64,000 nucleotides of DNA from Oxalobacteraceae bacterium (GTDB lineage Bacteria; Pseudomonadota; Gammaproteobacteria; Burkholderiales; Burkholderiaceae_D), in the NCBI GenBank assembly GCA_013284265.1, contig JABTBR010000017.1, forward strand, positions 1-64,000, read 5' to 3'. The notes below the pieces were generated by a model. It worked only from the letters and a program-made list of their open reading frames with translations. It was not told where the DNA came from and did no database searches. This document shows, in pieces, positions 55,073 to 63,604 of the stretch. Within the stretch, counting starts at the first letter, position 1, and each line of letters opens with the position of its first letter. The position numbers were made by a program, and so were the translations under genes.

Positions 55073-55203
55073 ATTCAACTTGCTATTGAGAAAGCTTCGA
55101 TTAAACTGATACAACACGTGCGCATTTGTTTGGGCACAAACGGAGCGGGTCAACCATAGCTATATTGGCTTGAAGCTCTTTCAACCAGTACGAGGGGACA
55201 GCC

Positions 55204-55494
55204 ATGGACGGCTCTGAACCAAGCATGCAGACTCAGGAACAACTGATCGGCGATCTGCGCCAGGTCATCGAAAACGCCGAAGAACTGCTCAAGAACACCG
55301 ACCAGTACAACAGCGCCCTGTATCAGAACGCCCGCGCCAAACTGGCCCAGGCCTTGCAGGCCGCCACCGAAGAACTGGCCCGCTTCGAAGATGCCCAGCT
55401 GGCGCGCATGATCGCCGCCACCCACGCCGCCAGCGAGCTGCATCGCGATGCCAGCGGCGAGGCGCGGCTCTTGCGCGCTTTCAAAAACTCCTAG
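55204..55494 (+). CDS. DUF883-like (ElaB/YqjD-type) small protein
   Basis: 96 aa. TQEQLIGDLRQVIENAEELLKNTDQYNSALYQNARAKLAQALQAATEELARFEDAQLARM resembles the cytoplasmic half of ElaB/YqjD, ribosome-hibernation-type proteins. The C-terminal membrane anchor of that family is absent, and the end is short and polar. RBS GAGGGG. Confidence 0.75.
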   Translation: MDGSEPSMQTQEQLIGDLRQVIENAEELLKNTDQYNSALYQNARAKLAQALQAATEELARFEDAQLARMIAATHAASELHRDASGEARLLRAFKNS

Positions 55495-55563
55495 CCTCAG
55501 CGCGGCCGCCCCTCCCGCCTGCCCTGGCAGGTCAGCGCTGCACTCCCGGCGCCAGCGCCGCGC

Positions 55564-56028
55564 TCAAGGCCCGCGCTGTTTCGCCAGCCAGGCATCGAGC
55601 GAGAGCCGGCCCGGACCAAAGGCCACCAGCACCAGCAGCAGCATGCCCCAGTACAAATGGTCGTTGATCGCGGCCGGGCACTCAAAGCTGAACAGCTGCG
55701 GATAGGAAATGACCGCCATCAGGTTCACCGCGAACAGACCCAGCGCGGCCGGACGCGAGAACAGACCCACGAACAGCAGCAACGGAAAGGTCAGCTCGCC
55801 TGCGGCGCCCACGTAGGCGGCCAATTCCGGCGGCAGCAGCGGTACCTTGTATTCATCCTGAAACAGCGCCACGGTGGCGCCCCAGTCGCCGACCTTGACC
55901 AGGCCTGCCTTGAAGAATTGCCAGCCGACGAAACAGCGCAGTGCCAGACTGAGCAGGGAGCCGCCCCAGGCCGTCAAGCTGGCGTCGAAGCGTGAAACTT
56001 GCTGGTGAAACGCGAAGATGGTTTTCAT
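55564..56028 (-). CDS. DoxX family membrane protein of the buf operon
   Basis: 154 aa with four hydrophobic segments (SLLSLALRCFVGWQFFKAGLVKVGDW, AYVGAAGELTFPLLLFVGLFS, ALGLFAVNLMAVISY, GMLLLVLVAFGP). DoxX proteins often close DUF692/DUF2063 operons, where their role is unclear (a redox or metal-homeostasis membrane partner is proposed). It lies 91 bases after the fused MNIO gene, so probably the third gene of the operon. Confidence 0.88.
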   Translation of the reverse strand: MKTIFAFHQQVSRFDASLTAWGGSLLSLALRCFVGWQFFKAGLVKVGDWGATVALFQDEYKVPLLPPELAAYVGAAGELTFPLLLFVGLFSRPAALGLFAVNLMAVISYPQLFSFECPAAINDHLYWGMLLLVLVAFGPGRLSLDAWLAKQRGP

Positions 56029-56119
56029 ATTGTTCTCGAAAAAAGGGTAAGCAGAGACCTGCCGGCACTCGGCCGGAAGGCTATCCAGTGATGTATTTAT
56101 TGCTTGCCGGTGTGGCGTT

Positions 56120-57838
56120 TCAGAGGTCCAGGCCGGTGATCAGGCCAAGCGCCATCCACAGGCGCAGACTGGCGCCGACGTCGTAGTCTTCATCGTGTTC
56201 GAACGCCGCGTCGAGCGCCGCGCCAAAGCTGCCGCCGCCAGCCAACACCGCCAGCGCCGCATGGTTGGCTACGCTCAGCGGCACTAGCTGGGTCTTCCAT
56301 TGCGGGCGCAGCACCAGGCCCGCACCGGCTTGATCCATTCGGTCCGGAAACGCCGCCCCGCCATCGGGCTGGTGCGCCAGCCACAGTGCGACAACCGCCC
56401 AGTCGGACTGGAATAACTGGCAGGCCGGATGCAGGGTAAAGCGGGCCGCCTCGATCTGATCGGGCGGTACCGCCGCGATCTGTTCCGGCGTCAGCGCGAC
56501 CGCGCTGGCGCCATAGTGGGCACGGTGCAGCGCCCATTCCAGCCGCGCCATATCGGGCAGATAGGGAAGATCGGCCACATGGGGGAAGCTGGCCAGGAAG
56601 TCGCCGAAGTGCGCGCCGAAACGGTTCAGGTCCGGATTATCGGAGGGATGGGCATGGCCATACGCCTGGCTCAGCCCGCCGAAGAATTCCTCGCCCACCA
56701 ACTGGCATAGCACCGGATAGGCCGCGCCCAGCGTCTTGTGCCAGCCCGCGCTGAGGTTGCCGCGATACAAGGCAAACCGGTGCTCGCTGTGCGCACCCTT
56801 GAACTGGCGCAGGGCCAGCGCTGTCTGCTCAGGCTGGAACAGCGCGGTGCTGAAGTCTTGCTGTGCCGTTTCCAGACTCGGCACGCCATTGCTGGCCGCC
56901 TCGGCCTGACCGCTGGCGGACACGCTGGCCGGGGCGGCGGCGATCGGCGCATCGGCGCTGCCCCCCTCGCAGCCCGCGGGCGCCCGCCTGGAAGCGCTCG
57001 GCGCCAGGTCCGCCGCGATGCGGCGCGCCTGATCTGCTTCACCCAGCAATACTTCCAGCGCGGGAATATCGCTGTCCCACTCGATCAGCGTGGGCAGCCG
57101 GCCGAAACGCGCCAGCGCGGCCCGGTACAATTCCCAGACCGGCGCGGCCACCACATCGCCGTGGTGATCGATCACGGCTTGCGGCGTCACCAGATGGCCC
57201 GCCAGATGGATTTCGCCGACGCTGCCGACGGCGATCGCCGCCAGCGCGGCATAGGCATCCTCGCCGTGGTTGCACTGGTTGACGTACAGATTATTGATAT
57301 CGAGCAGTAAGCCGCAGCCGCTGCGCGCCGCCAGCGCGGCCAGGAATTCGGCCTCGCTCATCGCGTCCTGCTGGAAACGCACATAGGTCGACACGTTTTC
57401 CAGCAGCAACTGGCGCTTCAGCCTGTCCTGCACCCGTTCCACCCGCTCGCACAGCAGGGCTAGCGCGGCATGGTCCAGCCGCAGCGGCAGCAGATCGTTC
57501 AACTGGCGGTCGCCGACGGCGCCCCAGCATAAATGTTCGGAAACCAGCATCGGCTCGGTGCGCTGTACCAGGCTGCGCACGCGCTCCAGATGCTGATCGG
57601 AAAACCCGCGCGCCGAGCCCAGTCCCAGGCCGACGCCATGCAGGCTGAGTGGATAGTCGCGCCGCAACTGCTGCAGCACATGCCAATCCCAGCCTGCCTG
57701 GTCCAGATAGTTTTCCGTGTGGACTTCGAGCCAGTCGACCTGGGGCCGCTGCTCGATGAACTGGCGGTAGTGCGGAGCCCGCAAACCGACGCCGACACCG
57801 GGCTGGCCAGTTGCTGCCCGCGGGGTGCGCTGCGACAT
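56120..57838 (-). CDS. Fused MNIO (DUF692) - DUF2063 protein, bufferin maturase
   Basis: 572 aa. Residues ~13-280 are the multinuclear non-heme iron oxidase (MNIO, formerly DUF692) fold. Iron ligands visible: His67 (LSLHGVG), Glu147 (LLLENVSTY), Asp180 ([11 protein letters not shown]), His211 and His215 (EIHLAGH), Asp224 to His226 (VIDHHGD), and Glu253 (LIEWDSDIP). A Pro/Ala linker (280-325) joins residues ~326-572, a DUF2063 domain (FRLYRGN-type [45 protein letters not shown]). In characterised systems these are two proteins (BufB and BufC/HvfC) that form a complex; here they are one chain. MNIO enzymes oxidise cysteines of a small partner peptide to thiooxazole or related rings. The partner gene bufA is 27 bases upstream. 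RBS GGAG. The bufB/bufC symbols cannot be assigned to one ORF. Confidence 0.9.
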   Translation of the reverse strand: MSQRTPRAATGQPGVGVGLRAPHYRQFIEQRPQVDWLEVHTENYLDQAGWDWHVLQQLRRDYPLSLHGVGLGLGSARGFSDQHLERVRSLVQRTEPMLVSEHLCWGAVGDRQLNDLLPLRLDHAALALLCERVERVQDRLKRQLLLENVSTYVRFQQDAMSEAEFLAALAARSGCGLLLDINNLYVNQCNHGEDAYAALAAIAVGSVGEIHLAGHLVTPQAVIDHHGDVVAAPVWELYRAALARFGRLPTLIEWDSDIPALEVLLGEADQARRIAADLAPSASRRAPAGCEGGSADAPIAAAPASVSASGQAEAASNGVPSLETAQQDFSTALFQPEQTALALRQFKGAHSEHRFALYRGNLSAGWHKTLGAAYPVLCQLVGEEFFGGLSQAYGHAHPSDNPDLNRFGAHFGDFLASFPHVADLPYLPDMARLEWALHRAHYGASAVALTPEQIAAVPPDQIEAARFTLHPACQLFQSDWAVVALWLAHQPDGGAAFPDRMDQAGAGLVLRPQWKTQLVPLSVANHAALAVLAGGGSFGAALDAAFEHDEDYDVGASLRLWMALGLITGLDL

Positions 57839-57865
57839 CGAAGGCTCCGTTACCGTCGGAAAGGA

Positions 57866-58141
57866 TTACTTGGCAGGTGCCGCGGTTTTGCCGCCGGCTT
57901 TTTCGCAAGTGCCCTTGGCGACATATTTCCACTCGGCGGCGCCATTGTCGGCCTTGGCCTGGCCTGCGCAGGAATGCGCACCGTTGGCGGCGGCGCAATC
58001 GTTCTGGCCAGCCTTGGCGATACCGAAGCATTTTTCTTTTTCGGCGGCAGCCGAAGCGGAAGCGGCGGCCGCGGCGCTACCGGCGGTGGCGGCGCAGACG
58101 GTGGCCAGGGCGGCGGCGATCAGGGCTTGACGTTTGTTCAT
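57866..58141 (-). CDS. bufA: Bufferin precursor (DUF2282 family)
   Basis: 91 aa with a strong AAGGAGA RBS. The signal peptide is residues 1-~27 ([21 protein letters not shown]). The mature core carries four Cys, 38, 49, 58 and 79: [21 protein letters not shown]. This matches the DUF2282 bufferin pattern (EKC.GIAKAG.NDC...HSCAG..K.......WKYV.KGTCEK.GG). In Caulobacter such peptides are modified by the MNIO enzyme and buffer copper in the periplasm. It heads the bufA-fusion-doxX operon. Confidence 0.9.
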   Translation of the reverse strand: MNKRQALIAAALATVCAATAGSAAAAASASAAAEKEKCFGIAKAGQNDCAAANGAHSCAGQAKADNGAAEWKYVAKGTCEKAGGKTAAPAK

Positions 58142-58432
58142 GGTAAGTCTCCTTAAAGGGAAAAATTAAACTGCTGCTCATTTTGCGACGTAATCGTCTG
58201 CAACTGTACGATAGTCGGACGAGCCTGCGCCGACCTTACACAGTTTTTTCTTTTTTTTTCAGCGCACAGACAGACGCAGCACATTAACGCCAGCTATGGG
58301 CGTAGTGTTGACACAGCAGTAAAATTTAGCGGGAGAAAAACAGCGCGGGCCGCAGGGGATACGGGGGCCGCAGGGGACTACGCCGCGCGCCGATGGCGCG
58401 CAGTGTGCAAAGAATGTACAGCCTGCAACAAC
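58142..58432. other. Region upstream of the buf operon
   Basis: 291 bases without a gene. The part near 58180-58240 is a plausible site for a metal- or ECF-regulated promoter; no reliable box was found. A poly-T stretch (complement poly-A) is at 58250. Confidence 0.35.
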
Positions 58433-58633
58433 TCAGGCCGTAGTGTTGATCGTGTTGCCGAGGTGCGAAGGCAGGTTCGGTGCCGAAGGAACCGGCGGAA
58501 TCGCTTCGATCAGGGCAGCGGCACTGGAAGCCTGGATGTCCTGAGCCTTCTTAAGAACGGCAATGCCGACGGCCTGTTTCGTGCCCGTATCAGCGATAGT
58601 TGTTGACAGCTGAGCAATACTTGAAACGTCCAT
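58433..58633 (-). CDS. YjfB family protein (putative motility protein)
   Basis: 66 aa, helical: MDVSSIAQLSTTIADTGTKQAVGIAVLKKAQDIQASSAAALIEAIPP...HLGNTINTTA. The family (PF14070) is defined by the C-terminal H-L-G-x-x-I-N-T-T-A and is linked to motility in Bacillus and betaproteobacteria. A sigma-28-like promoter is placed upstream, which strengthens the motility link. RBS AGGATC (GGAGGATCAC before the ATG). Confidence 0.85.
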   Translation of the reverse strand: MDVSSIAQLSTTIADTGTKQAVGIAVLKKAQDIQASSAAALIEAIPPVPSAPNLPSHLGNTINTTA

Positions 58634-58661
58634 GTGATCCTCCGATAAGGCGTATCCCCTA

Positions 58662-58688
58662 TTTACGGCCGTTTTTTCGCGATCTTTA
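58662..58688 (-). promoter_or_regulatory. Sigma-28-like promoter of the YjfB gene
   Basis: On the minus strand: TAAAGATC (58688-58681), 11-base spacer, GCCGTAAA (58669-58662). Matches the TAAAGTTT-N11-GCCGATAA consensus at 6/8 and 6/8 with exact spacing, 29 bases before the ATG. Its -35 overlaps the mobB stop codon. Confidence 0.6.
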
Positions 58689-59240
58689 GGGCTTGCCGCA
58701 AATTTGTGCAGTACTCGCGATGCGGCCCTGCAACCATGCCAGCACCGTGGCCGGCGCGTTCAGGTCCAGCCAGGCCAGGCCCCCGGGCAAGTCGTCGGGC
58801 GCCGGCTGGTCCGACGCCACCGCCGCGATATGCGGGTCGGCCGGGTACAGCGGCGCCTGGCCCAGCGCCGGGCGGTAGACTTCGAGTTTCTCGATGGCGT
58901 GGGATTTAAAGCCTTCGACCAGGGTCAGGTCGGCCGGCGACAGACGCTTGAGCTGGTCTTCCAGCGCCGGTTCAGGCGCGCCGCGCAGCTCGCGGATGAT
59001 GGCCAAGCGAAACGGCGACGCCACCATCACCTCGGCCGCGCCCGCCTTGCGCAGGCGCGCGCTATCCTTGCGCGGCGGCTCCATTTCCAGGTCGTGATGG
59101 CTGTGCTTGATCACATTGACTTTCAGCCCCTGGGCCGCTAATGCGGCGACGAGAAATTCCAGCAAGGTCGTCTTGCCGCTGCCGGAACGTCCGACCACGC
59201 CGACGACATTGCGCAACTGCGCGGGTATTTCTCCTTGCAT
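58686..59240 (-). CDS. mobB: Molybdopterin-guanine dinucleotide biosynthesis protein B
   Basis: 184 aa from the ATG at 59240 (GAGGGA upstream; a GTG seven codons earlier is also open). P-loop [20 protein letters not shown] at residues ~12-31, IKHSHHDLE near 53, TLVEGFKS near 107. MobB is a GTPase that assists MobA in adding GMP to molybdopterin. No other molybdenum genes are nearby. Confidence 0.93.
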   Translation of the reverse strand: MQGEIPAQLRNVVGVVGRSGSGKTTLLEFLVAALAAQGLKVNVIKHSHHDLEMEPPRKDSARLRKAGAAEVMVASPFRLAIIRELRGAPEPALEDQLKRLSPADLTLVEGFKSHAIEKLEVYRPALGQAPLYPADPHIAAVASDQPAPDDLPGGLAWLDLNAPATVLAWLQGRIASTAQICGKP

Positions 59241-59312
59241 TGCCAGGTCCCTCTGCTCCACGATATTGCCGACATTATACGCAGCAACACCGCAGGCAGA
59301 GGGAGACGGACC

Positions 59313-60395
59313 TTAGGCGCGCTTGCGACGGCGCGCCACCAGGCCGAACAGACCCAGGCCGGCCAGCGTCATCGTGTAGGTCGACGGTTCCGGGATAGTC
59401 GGGGTCAGCAGGAAAGCGTGCTCGCTGCGGTCGGCAAAGAAGCCATAACCGACAATTTGGCCCAGATCGTTGATGGCGGTCGCCTCCATCAGGTAAGAGA
59501 AGTTACCCAGGCCACCGACCAGCAGCGAGTTCAGGTCGATTGCCGTCGTACCGTTCCACAGCGTCGCGCGGCGATAGCGGTCGCCATAACTGACAGAATC
59601 GGCAAAGCCGACAATCAGCCCCGCCTCGTTAATATCATTGGCCCGGCTGGTATTGCCACCCAGTGTACCCAGATCGGTGACGCTGCCGCCACTGAACAGG
59701 ACGGCGTGCGCCTGGTAACCGCCCCGCACGCCATCATCGGCACCGCCCACGACCTGGCCAGCGTTATTGATACCGTAGGCATAACTGCGCGTGCTGCCGG
59801 CAAGGGAACCCAGGCTGGTCTGCACGCCGTTTTGCCACTGGGTTGCATAGCTAGGGGCATTCCAGGCGGCGCCGTAAGTCGCATTCCCGACGACCACGCC
59901 GTTATCATTGACGGCCTTGGCCCAGCTGTAGCCGCTATTGAGCAGCGTCATCGCGCCATTGTTCCAAACCGCAGCATGAGAGTTATTCGCGCCGACGACC
60001 AGTCCATTGTTATTGAGCGCCTCAGCGTAGCTCTGCCGATACTGCGGATCGCTCGCGCTCAGATCGACTCTGGTGCCGCCATTCCACAGTGTGGCATGGA
60101 TGTCGGAACCGTTAGCTCTGCTGGTGCCGACCACCTGGCCAGCATTGTTGATCCCGCTGGCGTTGCCGAGCGACGTCAGGATTTGATAGCCGTTTGCGTC
60201 CGCCAGCACGGCGGCGTTGCCATCGAAACCGCCCGCAATGCCGGTGATCTGGCCTGCGTTATTGATTCCCGTCGCTCGGCTGGAATAGCCGCCCCACGCC
60301 CCCAGATCGGTGACCCGGTAGCTTTGCGCACTCGCTTGCGCGCTCATGCCTGCCAGCGCAATCGCCAGTGCGGCCGTCAACGTTGAATTTTTCAT
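59313..60395 (-). CDS. HAF-repeat protein with PEP-CTERM sorting signal
   Basis: 360 aa. The signal peptide is MKNSTLTAALAIALAGMSAQASA. Repeated ~40-residue blocks with GINNAGQVVG / INNAGQITG / ALNNNGLVVG (HAF, Kelch-like extracellular repeats) fill residues 30-320. The C-terminus has IPEPSTYTMTLAGLGLFGLVARRRKRA: a PEP motif, one membrane helix and an Arg cluster, the signal cut by exosortase. It is probably exported and attached to extracellular polysaccharide. RBS AGGATC before the ATG. Confidence 0.92.
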   Translation of the reverse strand: MKNSTLTAALAIALAGMSAQASAQSYRVTDLGAWGGYSSRATGINNAGQITGIAGGFDGNAAVLADANGYQILTSLGNASGINNAGQVVGTSRANGSDIHATLWNGGTRVDLSASDPQYRQSYAEALNNNGLVVGANNSHAAVWNNGAMTLLNSGYSWAKAVNDNGVVVGNATYGAAWNAPSYATQWQNGVQTSLGSLAGSTRSYAYGINNAGQVVGGADDGVRGGYQAHAVLFSGGSVTDLGTLGGNTSRANDINEAGLIVGFADSVSYGDRYRRATLWNGTTAIDLNSLLVGGLGNFSYLMEATAINDLGQIVGYGFFADRSEHAFLLTPTIPEPSTYTMTLAGLGLFGLVARRRKRA

Positions 60396-60552
60396 GTCAT
60401 GATCCTGTATGAGTAGTTTTGTATCAATAATGCATTACAAAAGAACTATACATATCATTTTGATAATTGTCAAACAAGACATTAAATGATCTTGAGAAAA
60501 AACCCTCGCCGATTTCGCGGCGTAGGCTTTTTATAGGCAGGAAGGGAGCGAC

Positions 60553-60627
60553 TCAAACGCGGTTACGGCGGCGGCGCGCCACCAGACCGAACAGACCCAG
60601 GCCCGCCAAGGTCATCGCGAACAGATA
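60553..60627 (-). pseudogene. Orphan PEP-CTERM tail
   Basis: On the minus strand this codes for YLFAMTLAGLGLFGLVARRRRNRV-stop, nearly the same as the last 20 residues of the neighbouring HAF protein's sorting signal, but no gene precedes it. Upstream it is cut directly by the terminator at 60631. A deleted duplicate or leftover of a second PEP-CTERM gene. Confidence 0.7.
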
Positions 60628-60630
60628 TGC

Positions 60631-60667
60631 AAAAAGCCCCCGCCGGACCAGCCGGCGGGGGCTTTTT
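60631..60667 (-). terminator. Terminator after the phytase-like PEP-CTERM gene
   Basis: AAAAAGCCCCCGCCGG / CCGGCGGGGGCTTTTT around ACCAG, 18 bases past the stop. Symmetrical A/T runs suit either direction. Confidence 0.92.
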
Positions 60668-60685
60668 CAGTGTGCCCGCGGGAAC

Positions 60686-62128
60686 TTAAGGCTTGAAAGG
60701 CTCGCTTCTACGGCTGCGCATGGTCAGACCCATCATGCACAGACCGGCCAGGAACATCATGTAGCTGCTCGCTTCCGGCACAGACGACACCGTTTGCGGC
60801 ACGTAGACGGCGCCGGCCTTGGCCAGGTCGGCATCGGTCACGCTGAAGACGAAGAATTTATTGTCGCCGGCGCTGCTGAGGAAATCGTTGTCGTTGACCA
60901 CGTACAGTGTGTGGGTCAGCACGCCGTTGATCATCACATCCTGGCCGAAGGAAATGCCTTCGATCTTGGCCGGGATCTGGTCGGCGGTATAGCCGTTGGC
61001 CTTGAGCACAGGCACCAGGTCGAGGAACAGCGATTTGTTTACGGCCAGGTTGGCGCTCTTCAGGCTGTCGATCGCGCTGACATCGGTGGCGCCGGCCAGG
61101 TCGACCATGAACAACTGCTTGGCCACTGCCTTGGAGCCATCGCCCAGGCCCTTGCCGTCGCGCTCATCGACCAGGAACTGGTGGTCGTTGACGGCCAGGA
61201 TTTCGCTCACGCCGCTGCCGCTGGTCAGTTTGTAAGCGTACTCATGGGTCACCTTGGTGGCGATGTCGATGGTGACGATGCGCACGAGGCCCTTGGCGTC
61301 CTGGGCCAGATTGGCCTGCATGACGCCAACCAGGGTCTTGCCGTCCGGCGTGATGGCCAGGCCTTCCATGCCCTTGTTGGCCACACGGCCGCTGGTGTTG
61401 GCCGCGATTTCATCGTCGCCGTTGGCGCGCAGATTGCTCGCCGCGAATTTGCCGGGCAGTTCGAAGCTGTTGATGCGCTGGCCGGTCAGGCGGTCGAACT
61501 GGTAGACATAAGGACCGTATTCATCCGATACGAACACGCTCTTGCCGTCGTTGGAGACGCGCACGCCTTCCGGATCGAAGCGGCCGTTGTTGGCATTGGT
61601 GCTGGTCTTGGTCGCGTCGAAATTGTCCGAACGGCCGGTGAAGTAATTGTGGCTGGCATCGTTGATGACCGGGGTGCCACTGCCCAGGGTCAGGCCGTTG
61701 CCGGTGCCCAGTGCGCCAGTGCCGTAGACCAGCGCGGTCGGACTAGACAGCAGGGTCGTGGCCGTCAGCGTTGGCGTCAGATTGAAGGCCAGGCCGCTGC
61801 CGCTGTTGTTCGCGCTCAGGGAGAGGTTCAGGGTCTGGAAGCGCGACACATAGGAAGTGGTATTGTCGACCAGCGGATTGTAGGCCAGCGCATTCGGGCC
61901 GCGATCGGGCGTCGCGAGGAAGGTATTGTTGCCGGCATAGGCCAGACCTGAACCCAAACCACCCAGGATGTTGCCGGCCACGCCGTTTTCCAATGGACCG
62001 GCGGTGATGCTCGACAGGTCGGAACCCAGTGCGCTCATGCTGCCGATGGCGATCAGCTCGACCGAATGGGCGCGCGGCATCGTGAAGGCGGCGGCGATTA
62101 ACAGGGGGAGCAGCTTCAAGTGTTTCAT
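60686..62128 (-). CDS. Esterase-like phytase family protein with PEP-CTERM signal
   Basis: 480 aa. The signal peptide is residues 1-22. The phytase-like beta-propeller (PF13449) shows GSGLAYAGNNTFLATPDRGPNA, FDPEGVRVSNDGKSVFVSDEYGPYVYQFD, NKGMEGLAITPDGKTLVGVMQ, and EILAVNDHQFLVDERDG. The C-terminus has VPEASSYMMFLAGLCMMGLTMRSRRSEPFKP, a PEP-like sorting signal with the central residues V-P-E-A. Probably an exported phosphoesterase of unknown substrate. RBS AGGATAG. Confidence 0.9.
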   Translation of the reverse strand: MKHLKLLPLLIAAAFTMPRAHSVELIAIGSMSALGSDLSSITAGPLENGVAGNILGGLGSGLAYAGNNTFLATPDRGPNALAYNPLVDNTTSYVSRFQTLNLSLSANNSGSGLAFNLTPTLTATTLLSSPTALVYGTGALGTGNGLTLGSGTPVINDASHNYFTGRSDNFDATKTSTNANNGRFDPEGVRVSNDGKSVFVSDEYGPYVYQFDRLTGQRINSFELPGKFAASNLRANGDDEIAANTSGRVANKGMEGLAITPDGKTLVGVMQANLAQDAKGLVRIVTIDIATKVTHEYAYKLTSGSGVSEILAVNDHQFLVDERDGKGLGDGSKAVAKQLFMVDLAGATDVSAIDSLKSANLAVNKSLFLDLVPVLKANGYTADQIPAKIEGISFGQDVMINGVLTHTLYVVNDNDFLSSAGDNKFFVFSVTDADLAKAGAVYVPQTVSSVPEASSYMMFLAGLCMMGLTMRSRRSEPFKP

Positions 62129-62218
62129 CTTCTATCCTGGCTATGTTGTCGATAGCAGCACGATAGCAATGAGACATGACATCTTGATGACAGTTCCCCT
62201 GTCACTGTTGCGCTGTCG

Positions 62219-63169
62219 TCAATACGGTACGCGGTAGCGGTAGCCTTTGAAATTGAACACGGCCGCCTTCGGCAGCAATTTTTCCAGCAGCAGTCCGGGC
62301 GCGACTTCTTCGCCCTCGTGGCGCAAGACCTTGTCGATCAGCAGCAAACGGTCGGACGGATTGTTGGAATAGATATAGCCGCCGACGGCGATCGCCGGAA
62401 TCGCGCGCTGGATCGGCTCGGGCAGGTCGCGCAGGGCCTGGATGGGATCTTCCTGCGCCGCTGCGGCTGGCAGGGCGCGGACGGAGGCCGCTGTTGGCGC
62501 CCGCGCGTCTTCGGGCACCGCCGCGCGGGACGGAGGCGCTGCCTTTGCCACCACCGGCGGCGGCGCTGCCGCGCTTGCCAGCGCCGCTGCCTTTGCTGGA
62601 GGGCCGACCACTGGCGCAGGTGCCGCCGCTATTGCTGGTGCGGCGACCACGGGCGCAGGTGCCGCCGCTACGGCTGGTGCCGCGGCCACGGGCGCCGGTG
62701 TTGCCGCGCTTGTTGTCCCGATCGTTGCCCCGATTGTTGCCCCGATTGTTGCCCCGCTTGTTGCCCCGCTTGTTGCCCCGCTTGTTGCCCCGATCGTTGC
62801 TGCGCCTGTCGCTGCTGGCGCCGCCGCGATCGCTTGCGTCTGTCCCGGCTCAGTAGCCGGCAGTGCTTGCGGCGCTGCTTCGCGCATAACGGCGGCCTGT
62901 GGCGCAACCGTGGTGGTGGCAGGCGGCGCACCCGCTCCGGCCGCACCGCTTGCGTCCGGCGTCGCTGGCGCACCGGCCTGGCGCAGCAGCAGCGCCAGCA
63001 AGCCCACGATCAGCAAACCCATCAGCCCCAGCGCCAGCCGCAACTGCTTGCTCAGGCCGGCCGCGCGCAGCGGCGCGGCGCCCTGCATGGCCGGCGCGTG
63101 GATGGTCGGCAGATCGCCCAACTGGCGTTCGCTCTGCGCTTTCTTCAATGCTTCCAAAATATATGACAT
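62219..63169 (-). CDS. gspB: Type II secretion assembly protein GspB
   Basis: 316 aa. It starts MSYILEALKKAQSERQLGDLPT as in GspB/ExeB. One membrane segment near 46-65 (LALGLMGLLIVGLLALLLRQ) is followed by a long Ala/Pro/Thr-rich periplasmic region including a GATSGATSGAT repeat, and the C-terminal T2SSB domain at ~245-316 (AIPAIAVGGYIYSNNPSDRLLLIDKVLRHEGEEVAPGLLLEKLLPKAAVFNFKGYRYRVPY). With GspA it inserts the GspD secretin. The gspA gene on the same strand is separated from it by a convergent gene. Confidence 0.92.
   Translation of the reverse strand: MSYILEALKKAQSERQLGDLPTIHAPAMQGAAPLRAAGLSKQLRLALGLMGLLIVGLLALLLRQAGAPATPDASGAAGAGAPPATTTVAPQAAVMREAAPQALPATEPGQTQAIAAAPAATGAATIGATSGATSGATSGATIGATIGATIGTTSAATPAPVAAAPAVAAAPAPVVAAPAIAAAPAPVVGPPAKAAALASAAAPPPVVAKAAPPSRAAVPEDARAPTAASVRALPAAAAQEDPIQALRDLPEPIQRAIPAIAVGGYIYSNNPSDRLLLIDKVLRHEGEEVAPGLLLEKLLPKAAVFNFKGYRYRVPY
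62613..62690. repeat. Two 39-bp tandem repeats in gspB
   Basis: GGCGCAGGTGCCGCCGCTAT... units at 62613-62651 and 62652-62690, a few bases different. In frame (13 residues each), within the low-complexity linker. Confidence 0.8.
62712..62795. repeat. 12-bp tandem repeat array in gspB
   Basis: Seven near-identical GTTGCCCCG[A/C]T[T/C] units (the first has TTGTCCCG). In frame, coding GATI/GATS repeats on the minus strand. Confidence 0.85.
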
Positions 63170-63264
63170 AAATAACCTGATTGTTCGCAGCTAAAAAAGT
63201 CGCCGGCGGCACCGGCACGCGCATTCTTTGGCATACTGATGCCTCATCCCCACAGGAGTCAGCA

Positions 63265-63588
63265 ATGCCCATCGCCAACACTGGAGCCACGCCCTACTAC
63301 GCCGTCATCTTCACCTCCATCAAAAGCGAGGATGGCGAAGGCTACGGAAAAATGGCCGAGGCCATGGTCGCCGCCGCCGCGCGCCAGCCCGGCTTCCTCG
63401 GCATGGAAACGGCCCACGGAGAAGTCGGCATCACCATTTCCTACTGGGACAGCCTCGCATCCATCGCCGCGTGGAAAGCCGACAAGTCCCATCAAGTGGC
63501 TCAGAAAACCGGCCGCGAGCGCTGGTACTCGGCCTATAAAACCCGCATCTGCAAAGTCGAACGCGACTACGATTTCGGCGCGCTTTAA
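63265..63588 (+). CDS. Antibiotic biosynthesis monooxygenase family protein
   Basis: 107 aa from the ATG at 63265 (AGGAGTCAGC upstream). ABM-type dimeric ferredoxin-like fold: YYAVIFTSIKSEDGEGYGKMAEAMVAAAARQPGFLGMETAHGEVGITISYWDSLASIAAWKADKSHQVAQKTGRERWYSAYKTRICKVERDYDFG. Similar to small YdhR/heme-degrading relatives; no specific reaction assigned. It sits on the opposite strand between gspA and gspB. Confidence 0.88.
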   Translation: MPIANTGATPYYAVIFTSIKSEDGEGYGKMAEAMVAAAARQPGFLGMETAHGEVGITISYWDSLASIAAWKADKSHQVAQKTGRERWYSAYKTRICKVERDYDFGAL

Positions 63589-63604
63589 ACCGTCGCGTCG
63601 CCGC

